From Leminorella grimontii ATCC 33999 = DSM 5078 (GTDB lineage Bacteria; Pseudomonadota; Gammaproteobacteria; Enterobacterales; Enterobacteriaceae), in assembly GCF_000439085.1 (NCBI RefSeq), contig NZ_KE392226.1, positions 13,278 to 77,277 on the forward strand: a DNA stretch of 64,000 nucleotides, in the 5' to 3' direction. Below, piece after piece: positions 1 to 9,550 of the stretch. The position numbers were made by a program, and so were the translations under genes. The notes below the pieces were generated by a model. That model was not told the origin of the DNA. It worked only from the letters and a program-made list of their open reading frames with translations, and did no database searches. Position 1 is the stretch's first letter. Every line of letters starts with the position of its first letter.

Positions 1-546
1 GGCGCCTACTATTCTCGCGATACGCAGGACGGCGCTTACCTTGACCTGGTGACGCAGGGAACCTACTACCGCAACGAGTACAGCAGCGACCACGACGCCA
101 AGCAAACCGGCTACGGCGCGGTGCTGTCCGTCGAAGTGGGCAAAGCCTTCCCATTAGGCAACGGCTGGAGCGTCGAACCGCAGGCGCAGCTGATGTATCA
201 GTATCTGAACCTCGACGCTTTCCATGACGACGTCAGCGACGTCGAGGGCGTGTCCCACAGCAGCGCCCGCGCTCGCGGCGGGCTGCGCATCATCAAGGAT
301 ATGGAAACCGTGAAGCCGTATGTGACGATGGACGTGGTTCACAGCCTGAACGACGCGCCGGACGTGAAAGTCGGCTCCACTAAGATGAGCTCCGGGTTTA
401 CCGAAACCTGGTGGCGCATGGGGACGGGTATCAGCGTGAAGGTGGCGGACAAGGTATCGGTTTATGGCGACGTTAAATATCAGAAGGACTTCTCATCAGA
501 CGTTGACGGCTATAGCGGCAACGTGGGCGTGAAGGTGAGCTTCTAA
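1..546 (+). CDS. Autotransporter beta-barrel, C-terminal part (5' end outside window)
   Basis: The reading frame is open from base 1, so this is the last 181 residues of a longer gene whose passenger lies upstream of the window. The residues form the end of an autotransporter (type V secretion) outer-membrane barrel: alternating aromatic/hydrophobic strands and a final strand ending in KVSF with a terminal Phe, the usual signal for outer-membrane barrel insertion. It aligns without gaps to the last 181 residues of the next gene (ends 3404) with only about six substitutions, so the two are recent tandem copies. The barrel would anchor a surface-exposed passenger. The passenger, and so the function, cannot be seen here. 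Confidence 0.9.
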   Translation, partial: GAYYSRDTQDGAYLDLVTQGTYYRNEYSSDHDAKQTGYGAVLSVEVGKAFPLGNGWSVEPQAQLMYQYLNLDAFHDDVSDVEGVSHSSARARGGLRIIKDMETVKPYVTMDVVHSLNDAPDVKVGSTKMSSGFTETWWRMGTGISVKVADKVSVYGDVKYQKDFSSDVDGYSGNVGVKVSF

Positions 547-581
547 CGACTTTTCGGCTAAGAACGCTGGTTTTGCGACGA

Positions 582-604
582 CGCCCGGTGAATTCCACCG
601 GGCG
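582..604 (+). terminator. Hairpin after the partial autotransporter gene
   Basis: A perfect 9-bp stem (CGCCCGGTG / CACCGGGCG) with a 5-nt loop lies 36 bases after the stop codon. The same stem follows the second copy (3439-3464), where a T-rich tail follows. Here the tail is G-rich, so termination may be weaker. Confidence 0.55.
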
Positions 605-731
605 GGGGATCTTGGCAATAACGCCGAACGTTTTTTTGGTCATCGTTCCTGAAGTAAGTGGGAGGGGAACGTAACTATTTACGCTATTTTTATCGCGAAG
701 TTTTGTTTAATTAGATACATGGAATGTTTAT

Positions 732-3404
732 ATGAATACAACCTGTCATTATCTTGTAGAAAATGCATTGGTTGCTCAGCCGGCCTCTGATGGTTCCCGA
801 GCAAAGAAAAGCAAATCCCCCCAACTCATGCGCTATAGCGCAATGGCGTTAGCCGTCGCGAGCGTCATTTCTTTTTATTCAACGAATGCCAAAGCGGCGA
901 CGGAATACAACACCAAACTGGTTGTCGGCGCAGGCCAAACCCTGACGTTGTCTCCTGGAGACCGCGTTGTTCCTACCGCGATCGGAGACAAACAGGGCGC
1001 CATAAGCGTATCGGGCGCAGGCGCCGTATTGAATACAAACGGCGCGACGATTATTGCTAACGGTAGTACTGCGCAGGGCATTTTGCTTCAAAACGGAGGG
1101 GCGTTGAATTTTGTCGATACCGATATCTCTTCCGTTGATTATGCGATTAATGCTGTCAGCAGCGTTGTTAACCTGTCTGGAGGTACCATTACCACTGGTA
1201 CTAGCAGTAAAGCCGGGGCCATTACCGTTTATTTTTCTACGCTAGGCATTACGGGGACCAAGGTTTCTGCGACCGGGAGTCAGGCTACCGGCGTTTTTGG
1301 TTCCCATTCCACTATAACGCTGGAAGACGTTGATATTTTCGTCAACAGCGCCGGTGGGATAGGCTTCGATGCCAATGTAAAAACCAACAGCACCGTTAAA
1401 AATTCAGTCATTAAGACTGAGGGTAACGATACCACTGGCGTCACTATGTACGGTGACTCACTGTCGCTCTTGAACGTCGATATTACCACTTCCGGCAGTA
1501 CTGCAAACGGTATTAACGTGTATGGTGGCGCAGTCGATATGATCGACAGCGATATATCGACAGAAGGCAAGGAGGCGCACGGTATTAGACTATATGGTTC
1601 TTCCTCCTCCTCTGTCACTGCCAATGACGTGCGAGTGACGGTAAAAGGCGAAAACGCAGCGGCGCTTCTACTCGACACCAACAGCGCAGAGCAGCGCGCC
1701 ACGTTGCAAAACAGCCGCATCAGCAGCGTGCAGTCTGACGGTATCAGACTATACAGGGCCATCGGCACCGTGAATTTGACCGGCAGTTCGGTGACCGGCG
1801 GCAACGGTGTTGCCATGAACGTGACGCTCGGATCAACCGGCACGCTGGTTGCCGACGATTCCACGCTAAACGGCGATCTAGTGGTTTCTGCTGACAGTAC
1901 GGCAGACGTCACGCTAAAAAATTCCTCCGTGTTTAACGGTGCGGCCGATAGCGTAACGACGTTAGATATGGACAACAGCCGGTGGAATTTGAGCCGAGAT
2001 TCCAACGTGGACGTGTTCAAAGCCGTTGGTTCTACCGTGGCTTTCAATGCCCCTGAGGGCGGCGCGTTCAAGACACTAACGCTAGGCTCGCTTGGCGGAA
2101 GTAATACGACCTTCGTATTAAACACCGTACTTGACGAAGGCGGCGCCAATGCGCAAAGCGATAAAATCCACATTACGGGAGACGCCAGCGGCGACCATAC
2201 GCTGGTGATTAATCAGGCCGGCGGTCTGGGCGCGTTGACCGAAGGGGACGGCATTCAGGTGGTCGCTATCGACGGCAACGCTACCGGCAGCTTTAAACTG
2301 GGCAACAGGGTCAGCGCGGACGCATACGAATACCTGCTGTATCAGGGCGGCGAAAGCGATGCCAACGACTGGTACCTGCGTTCTTATGTGCAGCTCCCCG
2401 CAGAGCCGACGGATGAAGGCGAAAGCGGCAGCGAGGGTGCGAGCGGAAGTGCGAGTGGCGGTAGTGGTGAAGGCGCGAAGCTGGTGTTGTATCGCCCGGA
2501 AGTGGCCAACTACGTTGCCGCGCCGTACCTGAACGAACAGTACGGCTTTGACGCGATTGGCACTCGTCACGAGCGCATCGGCGACGACGTTAGCCGCTCG
2601 GCGAACGGCGCGTGGGGTCGCATCAGCGGCCAGCACGTAGAGAACGAATCGGGCAGCTTTAGCTATACGACCAACACCTGGTTTGCTCAGCTGGGCATGG
2701 ACCTGTATCAGGCCCAAAACGATGCCGACACGAAAACTATCGCAGGCGTGATGATGACCCTTGGCCGCCAGACGACGGACGCCAAGGATAGCGTGCGCAG
2801 CCTGATGCCCGATATGTCCACGTCGGTGGGCAATATTGACAGCGATATGTACAGCCTGGGCGCCTACTATTCTCGCGATACGCAGGACGGCGCTTACCTT
2901 GACCTGGTGACGCAGGGAACCTACTACCGCAACGAGTACAGCAGCGACCACGATGCCAAGCAAACCGGCTACGGCGCGGTACTGTCCGCCGAAGTGGGCA
3001 AAGCCTTCCCGCTAGGCAACGGCTGGAGCGTCGAGCCTCAGGCGCAGCTGATGTATCAGTATCTGAACCTGGACGCCTTCCATGACGACGTTAGCGATGT
3101 CGAGGGCGTGTCCCACAGCAGCGTCCGCGCTCGCGGCGGGCTGCGCATCACCAAGGACATGGAAACCGTGAAGCCGTACGTGACGATGGACGTAGTGCAC
3201 AGCCTGAACGACGCGCCGGACGTGAAAGTCGGCTCCACCAAGATGAACTCCGGGTTTACCGAAACCTGGTGGCGCATGGGTACGGGCGTCAGCGTGAAGG
3301 TGGCGGACCGCGTGTCGGTCTACGGCGACGTGAAATACCAGAAGGACTTCTCATCAGACGTTGACGGCTACAGCGGCAACGTGGGCGTGAAGGTGAGCTT
3401 CTGA
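732..3404 (+). CDS. Autotransporter with beta-helix passenger and pertactin-like barrel
   Basis: An 890-residue surface protein of the type Va (classical autotransporter) family. The N-terminus has a long basic leader followed by a hydrophobic stretch ending in a likely cleavage site near AKA-AT (about residue 55), an extended signal peptide typical of autotransporters. Residues 56 to about 550 are rich in Gly, Ser, Thr, Asn and Val with repeated short strands, as in a right-handed beta-helix passenger. A Gly/Ser/Glu-rich linker lies at about 553-583. A pertactin-like junction (YRPEVANY, then GTRHERIGDD) follows, and the barrel covers about 625-890, ending in Phe. The ATG is kept because the leader starts right there. 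Adhesion or aggregation is the usual role of this family, but no specific ligand can be read. The barrel is almost identical to that of the gene cut at the window start. Confidence 0.92.
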   Translation: MNTTCHYLVENALVAQPASDGSRAKKSKSPQLMRYSAMALAVASVISFYSTNAKAATEYNTKLVVGAGQTLTLSPGDRVVPTAIGDKQGAISVSGAGAVLNTNGATIIANGSTAQGILLQNGGALNFVDTDISSVDYAINAVSSVVNLSGGTITTGTSSKAGAITVYFSTLGITGTKVSATGSQATGVFGSHSTITLEDVDIFVNSAGGIGFDANVKTNSTVKNSVIKTEGNDTTGVTMYGDSLSLLNVDITTSGSTANGINVYGGAVDMIDSDISTEGKEAHGIRLYGSSSSSVTANDVRVTVKGENAAALLLDTNSAEQRATLQNSRISSVQSDGIRLYRAIGTVNLTGSSVTGGNGVAMNVTLGSTGTLVADDSTLNGDLVVSADSTADVTLKNSSVFNGAADSVTTLDMDNSRWNLSRDSNVDVFKAVGSTVAFNAPEGGAFKTLTLGSLGGSNTTFVLNTVLDEGGANAQSDKIHITGDASGDHTLVINQAGGLGALTEGDGIQVVAIDGNATGSFKLGNRVSADAYEYLLYQGGESDANDWYLRSYVQLPAEPTDEGESGSEGASGSASGGSGEGAKLVLYRPEVANYVAAPYLNEQYGFDAIGTRHERIGDDVSRSANGAWGRISGQHVENESGSFSYTTNTWFAQLGMDLYQAQNDADTKTIAGVMMTLGRQTTDAKDSVRSLMPDMSTSVGNIDSDMYSLGAYYSRDTQDGAYLDLVTQGTYYRNEYSSDHDAKQTGYGAVLSAEVGKAFPLGNGWSVEPQAQLMYQYLNLDAFHDDVSDVEGVSHSSVRARGGLRITKDMETVKPYVTMDVVHSLNDAPDVKVGSTKMNSGFTETWWRMGTGVSVKVADRVSVYGDVKYQKDFSSDVDGYSGNVGVKVSF

Positions 3405-3438
3405 TAGTAGCCTGACTGCAACGGCAGGACTTTGTGAT

Positions 3439-3470
3439 AACGCCCGGTGGAGACACCGGGCGTTTTATTT
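3439..3470 (+). terminator. Rho-independent terminator of the second autotransporter gene
   Basis: An 11-bp stem (AACGCCCGGTG / CACCGGGCGTT) with a GAGA loop is followed by TTATTTT. It lies 35 bases after the stop codon. Confidence 0.85.
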
Positions 3471-3493
3471 TAAGTGAGTTTTGAGGGGTAAAA

Positions 3494-3522
3494 AAAAGCC
3501 ATCTGCACGGCAGATGGCTTTT
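3494..3522 (-). terminator. Terminator of the inverted autotransporter gene
   Basis: A 13-bp stem (AAAAGCCATCTGC / GCAGATGGCTTTT) with a 3-nt loop lies just past the minus-strand stop codon at 3536. Read on the minus strand it continues into a T run, so it ends the minus-strand transcript. It may also stop plus-strand read-through. Confidence 0.85.
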
Positions 3523-3535
3523 ACGTTTGCTTTTA

Positions 3536-6500
3536 TTACCAGTTGATTCTTAAACCGACATCCCCGGTAACGCCGTGCATGTCGCCATCAAACCCTTGCT
3601 TGTACTTAAGGGTGGTATAGAAGGTGACGTTTTTGGTCATGTCGCCGGTAACGCCGCCGCCCACTTCACCCCACTGGCTGCTATAGTCCTGGTTAAACGT
3701 CGTGCCGCTGACGGTGACGTCCGGCGAACGGCCAATGACGCTAATCACGTCTGCGGTGACGTAAGGATGAATGTTAGAGGTTGCCGCGCTGTCATACCCG
3801 GCGCGCGCGCCTAATCGTGCCAATCCCGAATTATCGCGAGTGCTGGATACAGCGGCAACGCCGTCGTTCATGGCGTCCAAATGCAGGTACTGATACATGA
3901 TTTGGGCCTGAGGCTCAATAAACCAGCCGTTGGCGTTCTTAAACGGTTTTCCAACCTCGACCGATAGCGTTACGCCGTCGCCGCCCTGGCTTGCATCGTC
4001 ACCGTAAACGCTGTTATAGCTATTGTGGTAATGGGTATATTGCGCCACGGTATCGATATAGGCGCTGTTTGCCGCATAGCGAGTGTAGTAAGCGCCAACG
4101 CCGTAGCCTCTGGAATTTACGCTGCCCGTTTTTTCTGAGCGGCCCTTATACAGCGGACGTAAGGCGTCTTTGGCGTTAGCCGTTACTTGCCCCAGCGTTG
4201 CAATGACGCCCGCGTGGGTTCTGGCGCCTGAGTCATCGTAGGACTGATAGAGATCGCCGCCAAACTGTGCAAACCAGGTTTCAGCATCGTAAGTGAATCT
4301 ATCCTTGTAGGATTTGGTTTGTCCGCCGTGGATGCGGCCCCATACGCCCTGATTGAATTCCTGATTTTTACGCAGGTTTTCCTGATCGCCCACGCGCTCG
4401 TGCAGCGTTCCAATCGTATCAAAACCATACATTCGGTTCAGGTAAGGGCCAATGACATAGCCCGGCACCGAGGGATTGTATGACTGAGAGGGGGTAGGCG
4501 ACGGGCTTGCCAGCTGTGAACGCAGGTACCAGTCGTTGGCGTCGCTTTCGCCGCCCTGATAAAGCAGATACTCATACTCGCCTGCGGTGACGGGCCTTCC
4601 CAGCGCTACGGCGGTACCTACGCTGTCGCCGTCCAGCTGAGCGACCCGAATGCCGTCCTCCACCGTTTGCGCGCCGGCGCCGACGGTATTGTTCACAATA
4701 AGCAGGTAGCTACCGCTAGTTTTTCCGGTCATGTGCAGCAGGTCTGAACGGGTATTCGATCCGCCGTCGTTCAACTCGGTATTCAGCGCAAACGTTCCGC
4801 TACCGCTTAATGCGCTGACGGTTAAGGTTTTATAATTTTGCCCGTCGGATACCAAGTTGACGTAGCCATTGTCAAGCTGCAAACCGCTCGTCGGCTGGCC
4901 CGATAGCCCGGTAATGGTTGAAGACGCCGTCATGTTCCACTGTGAATTGCTCAGGCTGGTGGCACTGACGTCCGTCATGCTGCCGGTTACGGTAGAACCG
5001 TTGGCCGCGCTAACGGACAGCGCGTCGAAATTAGTATTCCCCAGTCTGGAAATGATATCGCCATTTAGCGTTGAGCTATTAAGAGCGATATCCAGGCTGC
5101 CGGAGGCGTCAACGTTGCCCTGGATCTCGGAGCCATTGGTCGCGCTGAACGACATGCTGCCCGTTGATGCGGTCACGATGGCGGCCTCTTTGCCCGACAG
5201 CCGGCTGCGGTCGAGGGAAACGGCGCTATCCCCCAACTTGGCGTAAACGCCGCTTCCGCTATCGCTCTTTAGCGTACTGTTATTTAGCGATAAAGAGGCG
5301 GTGTGGCCATTGAGCGAGCCGCCAACGATGCGCGCGCCGTCGGCCTGGTCTCCGTGCGCTTCAATTTGGCTATCCGCGATGGCGATCTCGCCGCCGCGAA
5401 GGATGGCGATCGCGTGAGCGGATTCGCCTGAGGTGTTGACGGTCAGGCCCGATGCGTCGATTTTTGCATCCTGGCTGACGGCATACAGGCCGTACGCATT
5501 CTGACCGGAAGTGGTGACCGTCGCTTTGTTGACGTTGACCATCGCTTTGCTGCTGGTTGCGGTATCGGCCGTGCCGATGTTGTCCTGCAAGCTGTTGGCG
5601 CACTCGAGGCCTTCGCCGTGCAGCGAGCATGCTTCTATGCCGAAACCGCTGGCTCCGGTGGTGTTAATGCTGAGGAGGCTGCTGCCGTCGCCGGCGTTAA
5701 TTACGGTATCGGGCAGGCCGCTTCCGCTCACCTGAGACAACAGCCCAATACCGTTGGCGCCAGAGGTGTTAATCGTGCTTTCGCCGATCAGGTTGATGAC
5801 GCCGCCAAACTCCGCCACTACGGCGGAAGAGGTGGTGCCCGTAGGTTCCATATTGCCGAACGTCGTGACGCTCACGCTGTCTGCATTAAGGACGCTGCCC
5901 GCGTTAATCGCATCCAGCCCGTAAGCGCCGTCGCCGCGGGTCGTGATTTTCGAACGTTGGACGGTTGCTGTGCTGCCATCGTTTCTTACGCCGCCAGAAA
6001 GCAGGCCTTGGGTCTCTATGGTAGCGCGGTCGATATTCAGCGTGGCGCCTGAGGCTACGTGCGCACCGTCGCTATTGTCGCCTTCGGTGGCGACGTTTCC
6101 GTTAAGAAACGAAATGCGCCCGTTCTGCTTAGCGTAAATACCAAAAGCGATATCACCGGACGTCGCTACGTTAATGCCGTCTGTTAAGACGACAGCGTTA
6201 GACGCCGCGTGCAAAGCATGGCTGTAGCCGCTTTTGGTATTAATGCTGCCGTTTTTTAAATTAACGCTGCTGTCGTTTCCCTGAGCGAACACGCCGTTGG
6301 CATTAAAGCCGTGAGTATTTGCTTCTATTCCGTTGATCTCAACGGCTCCGCTTTGTACTTCGATTGCCGTAGAAACGTCACCAAACGTATTGATTAAAAG
6401 ATTCCCGCTGGTAAGAGTTGCGGAACTACCGGCGCCGTTAACGGTAATGCCGTTAGCATTTCGCCCTTCGGTTGATAGCGAAAGATCGCCATCGGTAATG

Positions 6501-6703
6501 AAGCTGCCGTTATTAAGTATGTTGACGGCCGGGGTATAGTCCGTCGTTCCCATATTTTCTAACGTCCCTGCGGGAGAATGAACCGTAACGCCGTCAACGA
6601 CGATCTGTGATGATGCGCTGTGAGTACCTGCTATCATGAGGCCAAGCGCTGCCGAAATTTTTAATAAGGTACTGTTAACCTTAAAGTTATTAACTAAATC
6701 CAT
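3536..6703 (-). CDS. Autotransporter, inverted distant paralogue of the upstream pair
   Basis: A 1055-residue classical autotransporter convergent with the 732-3404 gene. A short signal peptide (a hydrophobic core to about residue 32, SASS-QIV) precedes a very long Ser/Gly/Asn/Thr-rich beta-helix passenger to about residue 690, with recurring short motifs of the type 'TxGxxAxGL' and 'ATIET'. Then come a Pro/Ser linker (SPSPTPSQS), the junction VPGYVIGPYLNRMYGFDTIGT, and a barrel from about 785 to the end. The last residues are INW, with an aromatic terminal residue. The barrel is clearly related to, but much more diverged from, the two plus-strand barrels, while the short segment just before the linker is nearly identical to theirs. 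Likely a surface adhesin; the ligand is unknown. Confidence 0.9.
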   Translation of the reverse strand: MDLVNNFKVNSTLLKISAALGLMIAGTHSASSQIVVDGVTVHSPAGTLENMGTTDYTPAVNILNNGSFITDGDLSLSTEGRNANGITVNGAGSSATLTSGNLLINTFGDVSTAIEVQSGAVEINGIEANTHGFNANGVFAQGNDSSVNLKNGSINTKSGYSHALHAASNAVVLTDGINVATSGDIAFGIYAKQNGRISFLNGNVATEGDNSDGAHVASGATLNIDRATIETQGLLSGGVRNDGSTATVQRSKITTRGDGAYGLDAINAGSVLNADSVSVTTFGNMEPTGTTSSAVVAEFGGVINLIGESTINTSGANGIGLLSQVSGSGLPDTVINAGDGSSLLSINTTGASGFGIEACSLHGEGLECANSLQDNIGTADTATSSKAMVNVNKATVTTSGQNAYGLYAVSQDAKIDASGLTVNTSGESAHAIAILRGGEIAIADSQIEAHGDQADGARIVGGSLNGHTASLSLNNSTLKSDSGSGVYAKLGDSAVSLDRSRLSGKEAAIVTASTGSMSFSATNGSEIQGNVDASGSLDIALNSSTLNGDIISRLGNTNFDALSVSAANGSTVTGSMTDVSATSLSNSQWNMTASSTITGLSGQPTSGLQLDNGYVNLVSDGQNYKTLTVSALSGSGTFALNTELNDGGSNTRSDLLHMTGKTSGSYLLIVNNTVGAGAQTVEDGIRVAQLDGDSVGTAVALGRPVTAGEYEYLLYQGGESDANDWYLRSQLASPSPTPSQSYNPSVPGYVIGPYLNRMYGFDTIGTLHERVGDQENLRKNQEFNQGVWGRIHGGQTKSYKDRFTYDAETWFAQFGGDLYQSYDDSGARTHAGVIATLGQVTANAKDALRPLYKGRSEKTGSVNSRGYGVGAYYTRYAANSAYIDTVAQYTHYHNSYNSVYGDDASQGGDGVTLSVEVGKPFKNANGWFIEPQAQIMYQYLHLDAMNDGVAAVSSTRDNSGLARLGARAGYDSAATSNIHPYVTADVISVIGRSPDVTVSGTTFNQDYSSQWGEVGGGVTGDMTKNVTFYTTLKYKQGFDGDMHGVTGDVGLRINW

Positions 6704-7506
6704 TTATTAGACTCTGAGTTTGCTGTTTTTGAATTAACTAATTGTATTTATTTACTATCTTGGTGGTTAGACGTGGAGGGATTATTGATGACCTTTAATT
6801 CCCTCGTTTAAAGAACGAGTAATTGTACAGGATAGCGGTAGCTATAAGTAAAGTCCTAATGTGGACTTTTATGTTTTTTTATTAAAATAAATTTTTTGTT
6901 TTTTAATGTTTTTTACATAAGATATGGGTGTTATTTATTGTTTTCTTTATTTTTTTGTTATTTATCATTTTGATTTGTATTGATATTTTTTATTTATTGA
7001 TTGTTTTGATTGTGGGGGTGTAATTTTCTGTATTATTTGTCACTCATCGTAATCATTAGTCTTCTATAAAACTTTATTGACGATCATATTTAATCTTTTT
7101 TATTGCCGATTTATATAATTACAATTTGTTTTTATTACAGGGTGTAAAATTGATGAAAATGAGGTTTTTTATTGATGTTCATTAGTTGATTTTGAAATTA
7201 TCTATTAATAATGATTTTTCACGCCGTTTTCTTTGTTACCGATATTTATCTTTTTAGAATGATATATTTTACCGTTGCCCCTGATAGTAATCACATTAAC
7301 TTTGAATGAGTGCTCTGGCCCGCGTTGCTTTGGAATATGGCGGCGTCCATAGCATCAAGCAGGGGAATAATGCTTGATGCTATTGTTGATAGAATATTGG
7401 CGATGGGAAGCTTCCGTATCGCAGGCACAACGCGTTTGATGGTTTCGTCGCTCGCTGGTTGAAGAGGGGCGCTTTGAGAGAGAAAAACGCATTTGTTAGG
7501 GCGAGG
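6704..7506. other. Long AT-rich intergenic region
   Basis: About 800 bases without a credible gene. The middle (about 6840-7260) is extremely AT-rich, with long T runs on the plus strand. It must hold the promoter of the minus-strand autotransporter gene, and such DNA is a typical target for H-NS silencing (inference). Near its end is the perfect inverted repeat listed at 7349-7383. Confidence 0.6.
7349..7383. repeat. Perfect 13-bp inverted repeat
   Basis: The arms ATAGCATCAAGCA and TGCTTGATGCTAT are separated by nine bases. It lies about 120 bases past the end of the minus-strand amidohydrolase gene. No T run follows on either strand, so it may be a processing or stabilising hairpin at the end of that operon rather than a classical terminator. 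Confidence 0.6.
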
Positions 7507-9204
7507 CTATTTTTGCCACACAATCTTGCCGTCAACCATCGTCATCAGCACCTCGCTTGCGCCGATGTCCTCATGTGCCACAGAGAAAATATCGCGATCC
7601 AGTACCTGAAAGTCAGCCACTTTTCCGACTTCGATAGAGCCGCGAACGTGTTCCTGAAACTCCTGCCAGGCCGCATTGATGGTGTACATACGAACGCCGT
7701 CCTCGACGCTTATCGCCAGCTCCGGTCTGATAACTTTACCGCTGGACGCCGATTTGCGCGTGACCGCCGCCTGAACCATCTGCCGCCAGTTGACCAGGTC
7801 CATAATGCCGTCGGAGCCGCCGGCGACCACCACGCCGAGGTCAATAATATCTTTTAACCCTTTACAGATTTCGCCTTTGATCCCACAGGTCTGCGCCCGG
7901 CGCTCATAGTCATACGCCGAGCCGCTGGGGGAGGGCTGTTCGGACAGCAGGAGACGGTATTTGGCAGCCTTGACGAAATCTTCCCGATCGCCCATTGAGC
8001 CGTGCAACACGTAGTGGCGCCGGTCCGGACCGGGGCAGGTCTGGATCGCGTTGACGAACCCGTTAATGGTCTCTTTTACCGCTCTGTCGCCGACGGCATG
8101 AACGGCCAACTGAAAGCCGCGCTCATGCGCCAGCAGGATCATCTTGTGCAGCTCCTGAACCTGTTCCTCCTGCGTGGCCGTCGGGCCGCAAAATACCGAG
8201 CGCCCGGAGCAGCCGGGCCTGTCGGCGTAGTCCTGATTCATCCACGCCGTATGCGACATAGGGACACCGTCGCAAAAAATTTTGACCGTGTGGCAGTCGA
8301 ACCAGTTTCGGTCGGGGAAGGCCGGGAAGGTGTAATTGTCCAGATCGCGTTTTAAGATTTCATATGACTGGACGCCCTTATCGGCACAGTAGAAGGCGAC
8401 GGACACGCGGGCGGTCAGCTTCCCCTCATCCTGAAGCTGGCGATAGGCAGTAATACCAAGCTCCCCGGCGGCGCCGACCTCGCGGGTATTTTCCCCCGGC
8501 CCCATCGCGCCTTCGGTATAGCTGGCGTAGCCTTCGCGGTTCATAAACCGCTGGGCGGCGATGAAGTTTTGCTTAAGCTGCTCCACCGTCAGGCGCGGCA
8601 TGTTCTGAGTGACCAACTGCAGCGCCGGAATATCAAGGAAGTTGCCGTCCGGTTCGCCGTTTGAATCTTTGCCAATGTGGCCGCCAATCGGATCGGGCGT
8701 GGCGCAGGTAATACCGGCATTGGCCAGCGCGTTACCGTTGACCACGCAGGAGTGGCCGTCCCACAGCACCAGAATTGCCGGGTGTTCCGGCGTGACCGGA
8801 TCGATATCCTGACGCGTCAGCGAGCGGTTCTGCGCCGCGCATTCCGCGATGACGGCAGGGTTTAATCCGCAGGCGCGGATCCATTCGCCGGGCGGCGTTG
8901 CCGCCGCGCGCTCGCGCAGCCGCTGATGCAGCTCGCTTAGGGTGCGCACCGCGCTGCAGTTGAGGCACTGCCAGCTGTCCGAAAGCCAACCGATGTGAAC
9001 GTGAGAATCGTGGGCGGCGGGCAGAATCAGCTTCCCGCGCAGGTCAATGACCTGCGTTTGAGGGCCAATGTGGGCGGCTATCTCTTCGTCTTCGCCGACG
9101 TCGATAATCCAGCCGTTTTTCACCGCGATCGCGCGTTTAAAGCTAAAGTGCCTGTCTACCGTCGCGACTTTGCCGTTAATGAATACCGTATCTGCAGCTG
9201 CCAT
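7507..9204 (-). CDS. Amidohydrolase, Amidohydro_3 (YtcJ-like) family
   Basis: A 565-residue metal-dependent hydrolase of the amidohydrolase superfamily. What is seen: an N-terminal beta-sandwich start (VFINGKVATVDR), the metal-binding HxH in DSHVHIG near residue 70, the strand VKIFCDGVP, a histidine in AVHAVGD and again in HGSMGD, a late acidic motif GGSDGI, and the C-terminal return of the sandwich (GKVADFQVLDRD...VDGKIVWQ). No signal peptide is visible, so it should act in the cytoplasm. Family members hydrolyse amide or related bonds; the substrate cannot be predicted. It is the last gene of a run on the same strand with an ABC importer and a DUF169 protein. The 346-base gap before it means it could also have its own promoter. 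Confidence 0.85.
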   Translation of the reverse strand: MAAADTVFINGKVATVDRHFSFKRAIAVKNGWIIDVGEDEEIAAHIGPQTQVIDLRGKLILPAAHDSHVHIGWLSDSWQCLNCSAVRTLSELHQRLRERAAATPPGEWIRACGLNPAVIAECAAQNRSLTRQDIDPVTPEHPAILVLWDGHSCVVNGNALANAGITCATPDPIGGHIGKDSNGEPDGNFLDIPALQLVTQNMPRLTVEQLKQNFIAAQRFMNREGYASYTEGAMGPGENTREVGAAGELGITAYRQLQDEGKLTARVSVAFYCADKGVQSYEILKRDLDNYTFPAFPDRNWFDCHTVKIFCDGVPMSHTAWMNQDYADRPGCSGRSVFCGPTATQEEQVQELHKMILLAHERGFQLAVHAVGDRAVKETINGFVNAIQTCPGPDRRHYVLHGSMGDREDFVKAAKYRLLLSEQPSPSGSAYDYERRAQTCGIKGEICKGLKDIIDLGVVVAGGSDGIMDLVNWRQMVQAAVTRKSASSGKVIRPELAISVEDGVRMYTINAAWQEFQEHVRGSIEVGKVADFQVLDRDIFSVAHEDIGASEVLMTMVDGKIVWQK

Positions 9205-9550
9205 AAACTCTCTCCCTATTCCGCTTATGATAGAAAATGCGCTTCCTCCGGTACGGCCGGGGAATGATAATCAAAAGGGTTTTTTTATCGTTGGTTGAAA
9301 CGACTGAACCGCAATGCTCTAGGGACTCAACGCCCGTAGAAATGTACGGTAAGACTATCGGCGCATTTATTGGCTGCGGGTATTTTACACCCTAAATAAT
9401 TCGGCTTATATGACAAAGCGTGAGGGATGTTTTAAACAGCGCCGCCAACGCACGGGCCGCTTGAAGTCGGCCGAGCATATGGCGTGATGCCATTTATTGC
9501 ATTGAATACTCGGCCCAATAAGCGCTATTGGGCCTTGTGGAAAGCGTAAA
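9205..9550. other. Intergenic region between amidohydrolase and lipoprotein genes
   Basis: No credible gene in 346 bases. It holds the hairpin at 9512-9534 and should hold a promoter for the minus-strand amidohydrolase gene. A short stretch near 9262-9272 (ATGATAATCA) resembles the core of a Fur box, but it is too partial to call. Confidence 0.45.
9512..9534 (-). terminator. Hairpin after the substrate-binding lipoprotein gene
   Basis: A perfect 9-bp stem (GGCCCAATA / TATTGGGCC) with a 5-nt loop, 17 bases past the stop of the minus-strand lipoprotein gene. There is no T run, so it may attenuate or protect the transcript rather than end it fully. Confidence 0.45.

Noticed and set aside
1280-2963. 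Two long antisense frames (297 and 281 residues) inside the plus-strand autotransporter gene.
   Set aside because: They lie fully within a well-supported gene on the other strand, show low-complexity composition and no domain, and arise from the GC-rich repeats of the passenger.
9262-9272. A Fur-box-like ATGATAATCA upstream of the amidohydrolase gene.
   Set aside because: Only the central part of the 19-bp consensus matches, and nothing in the operon points to iron.
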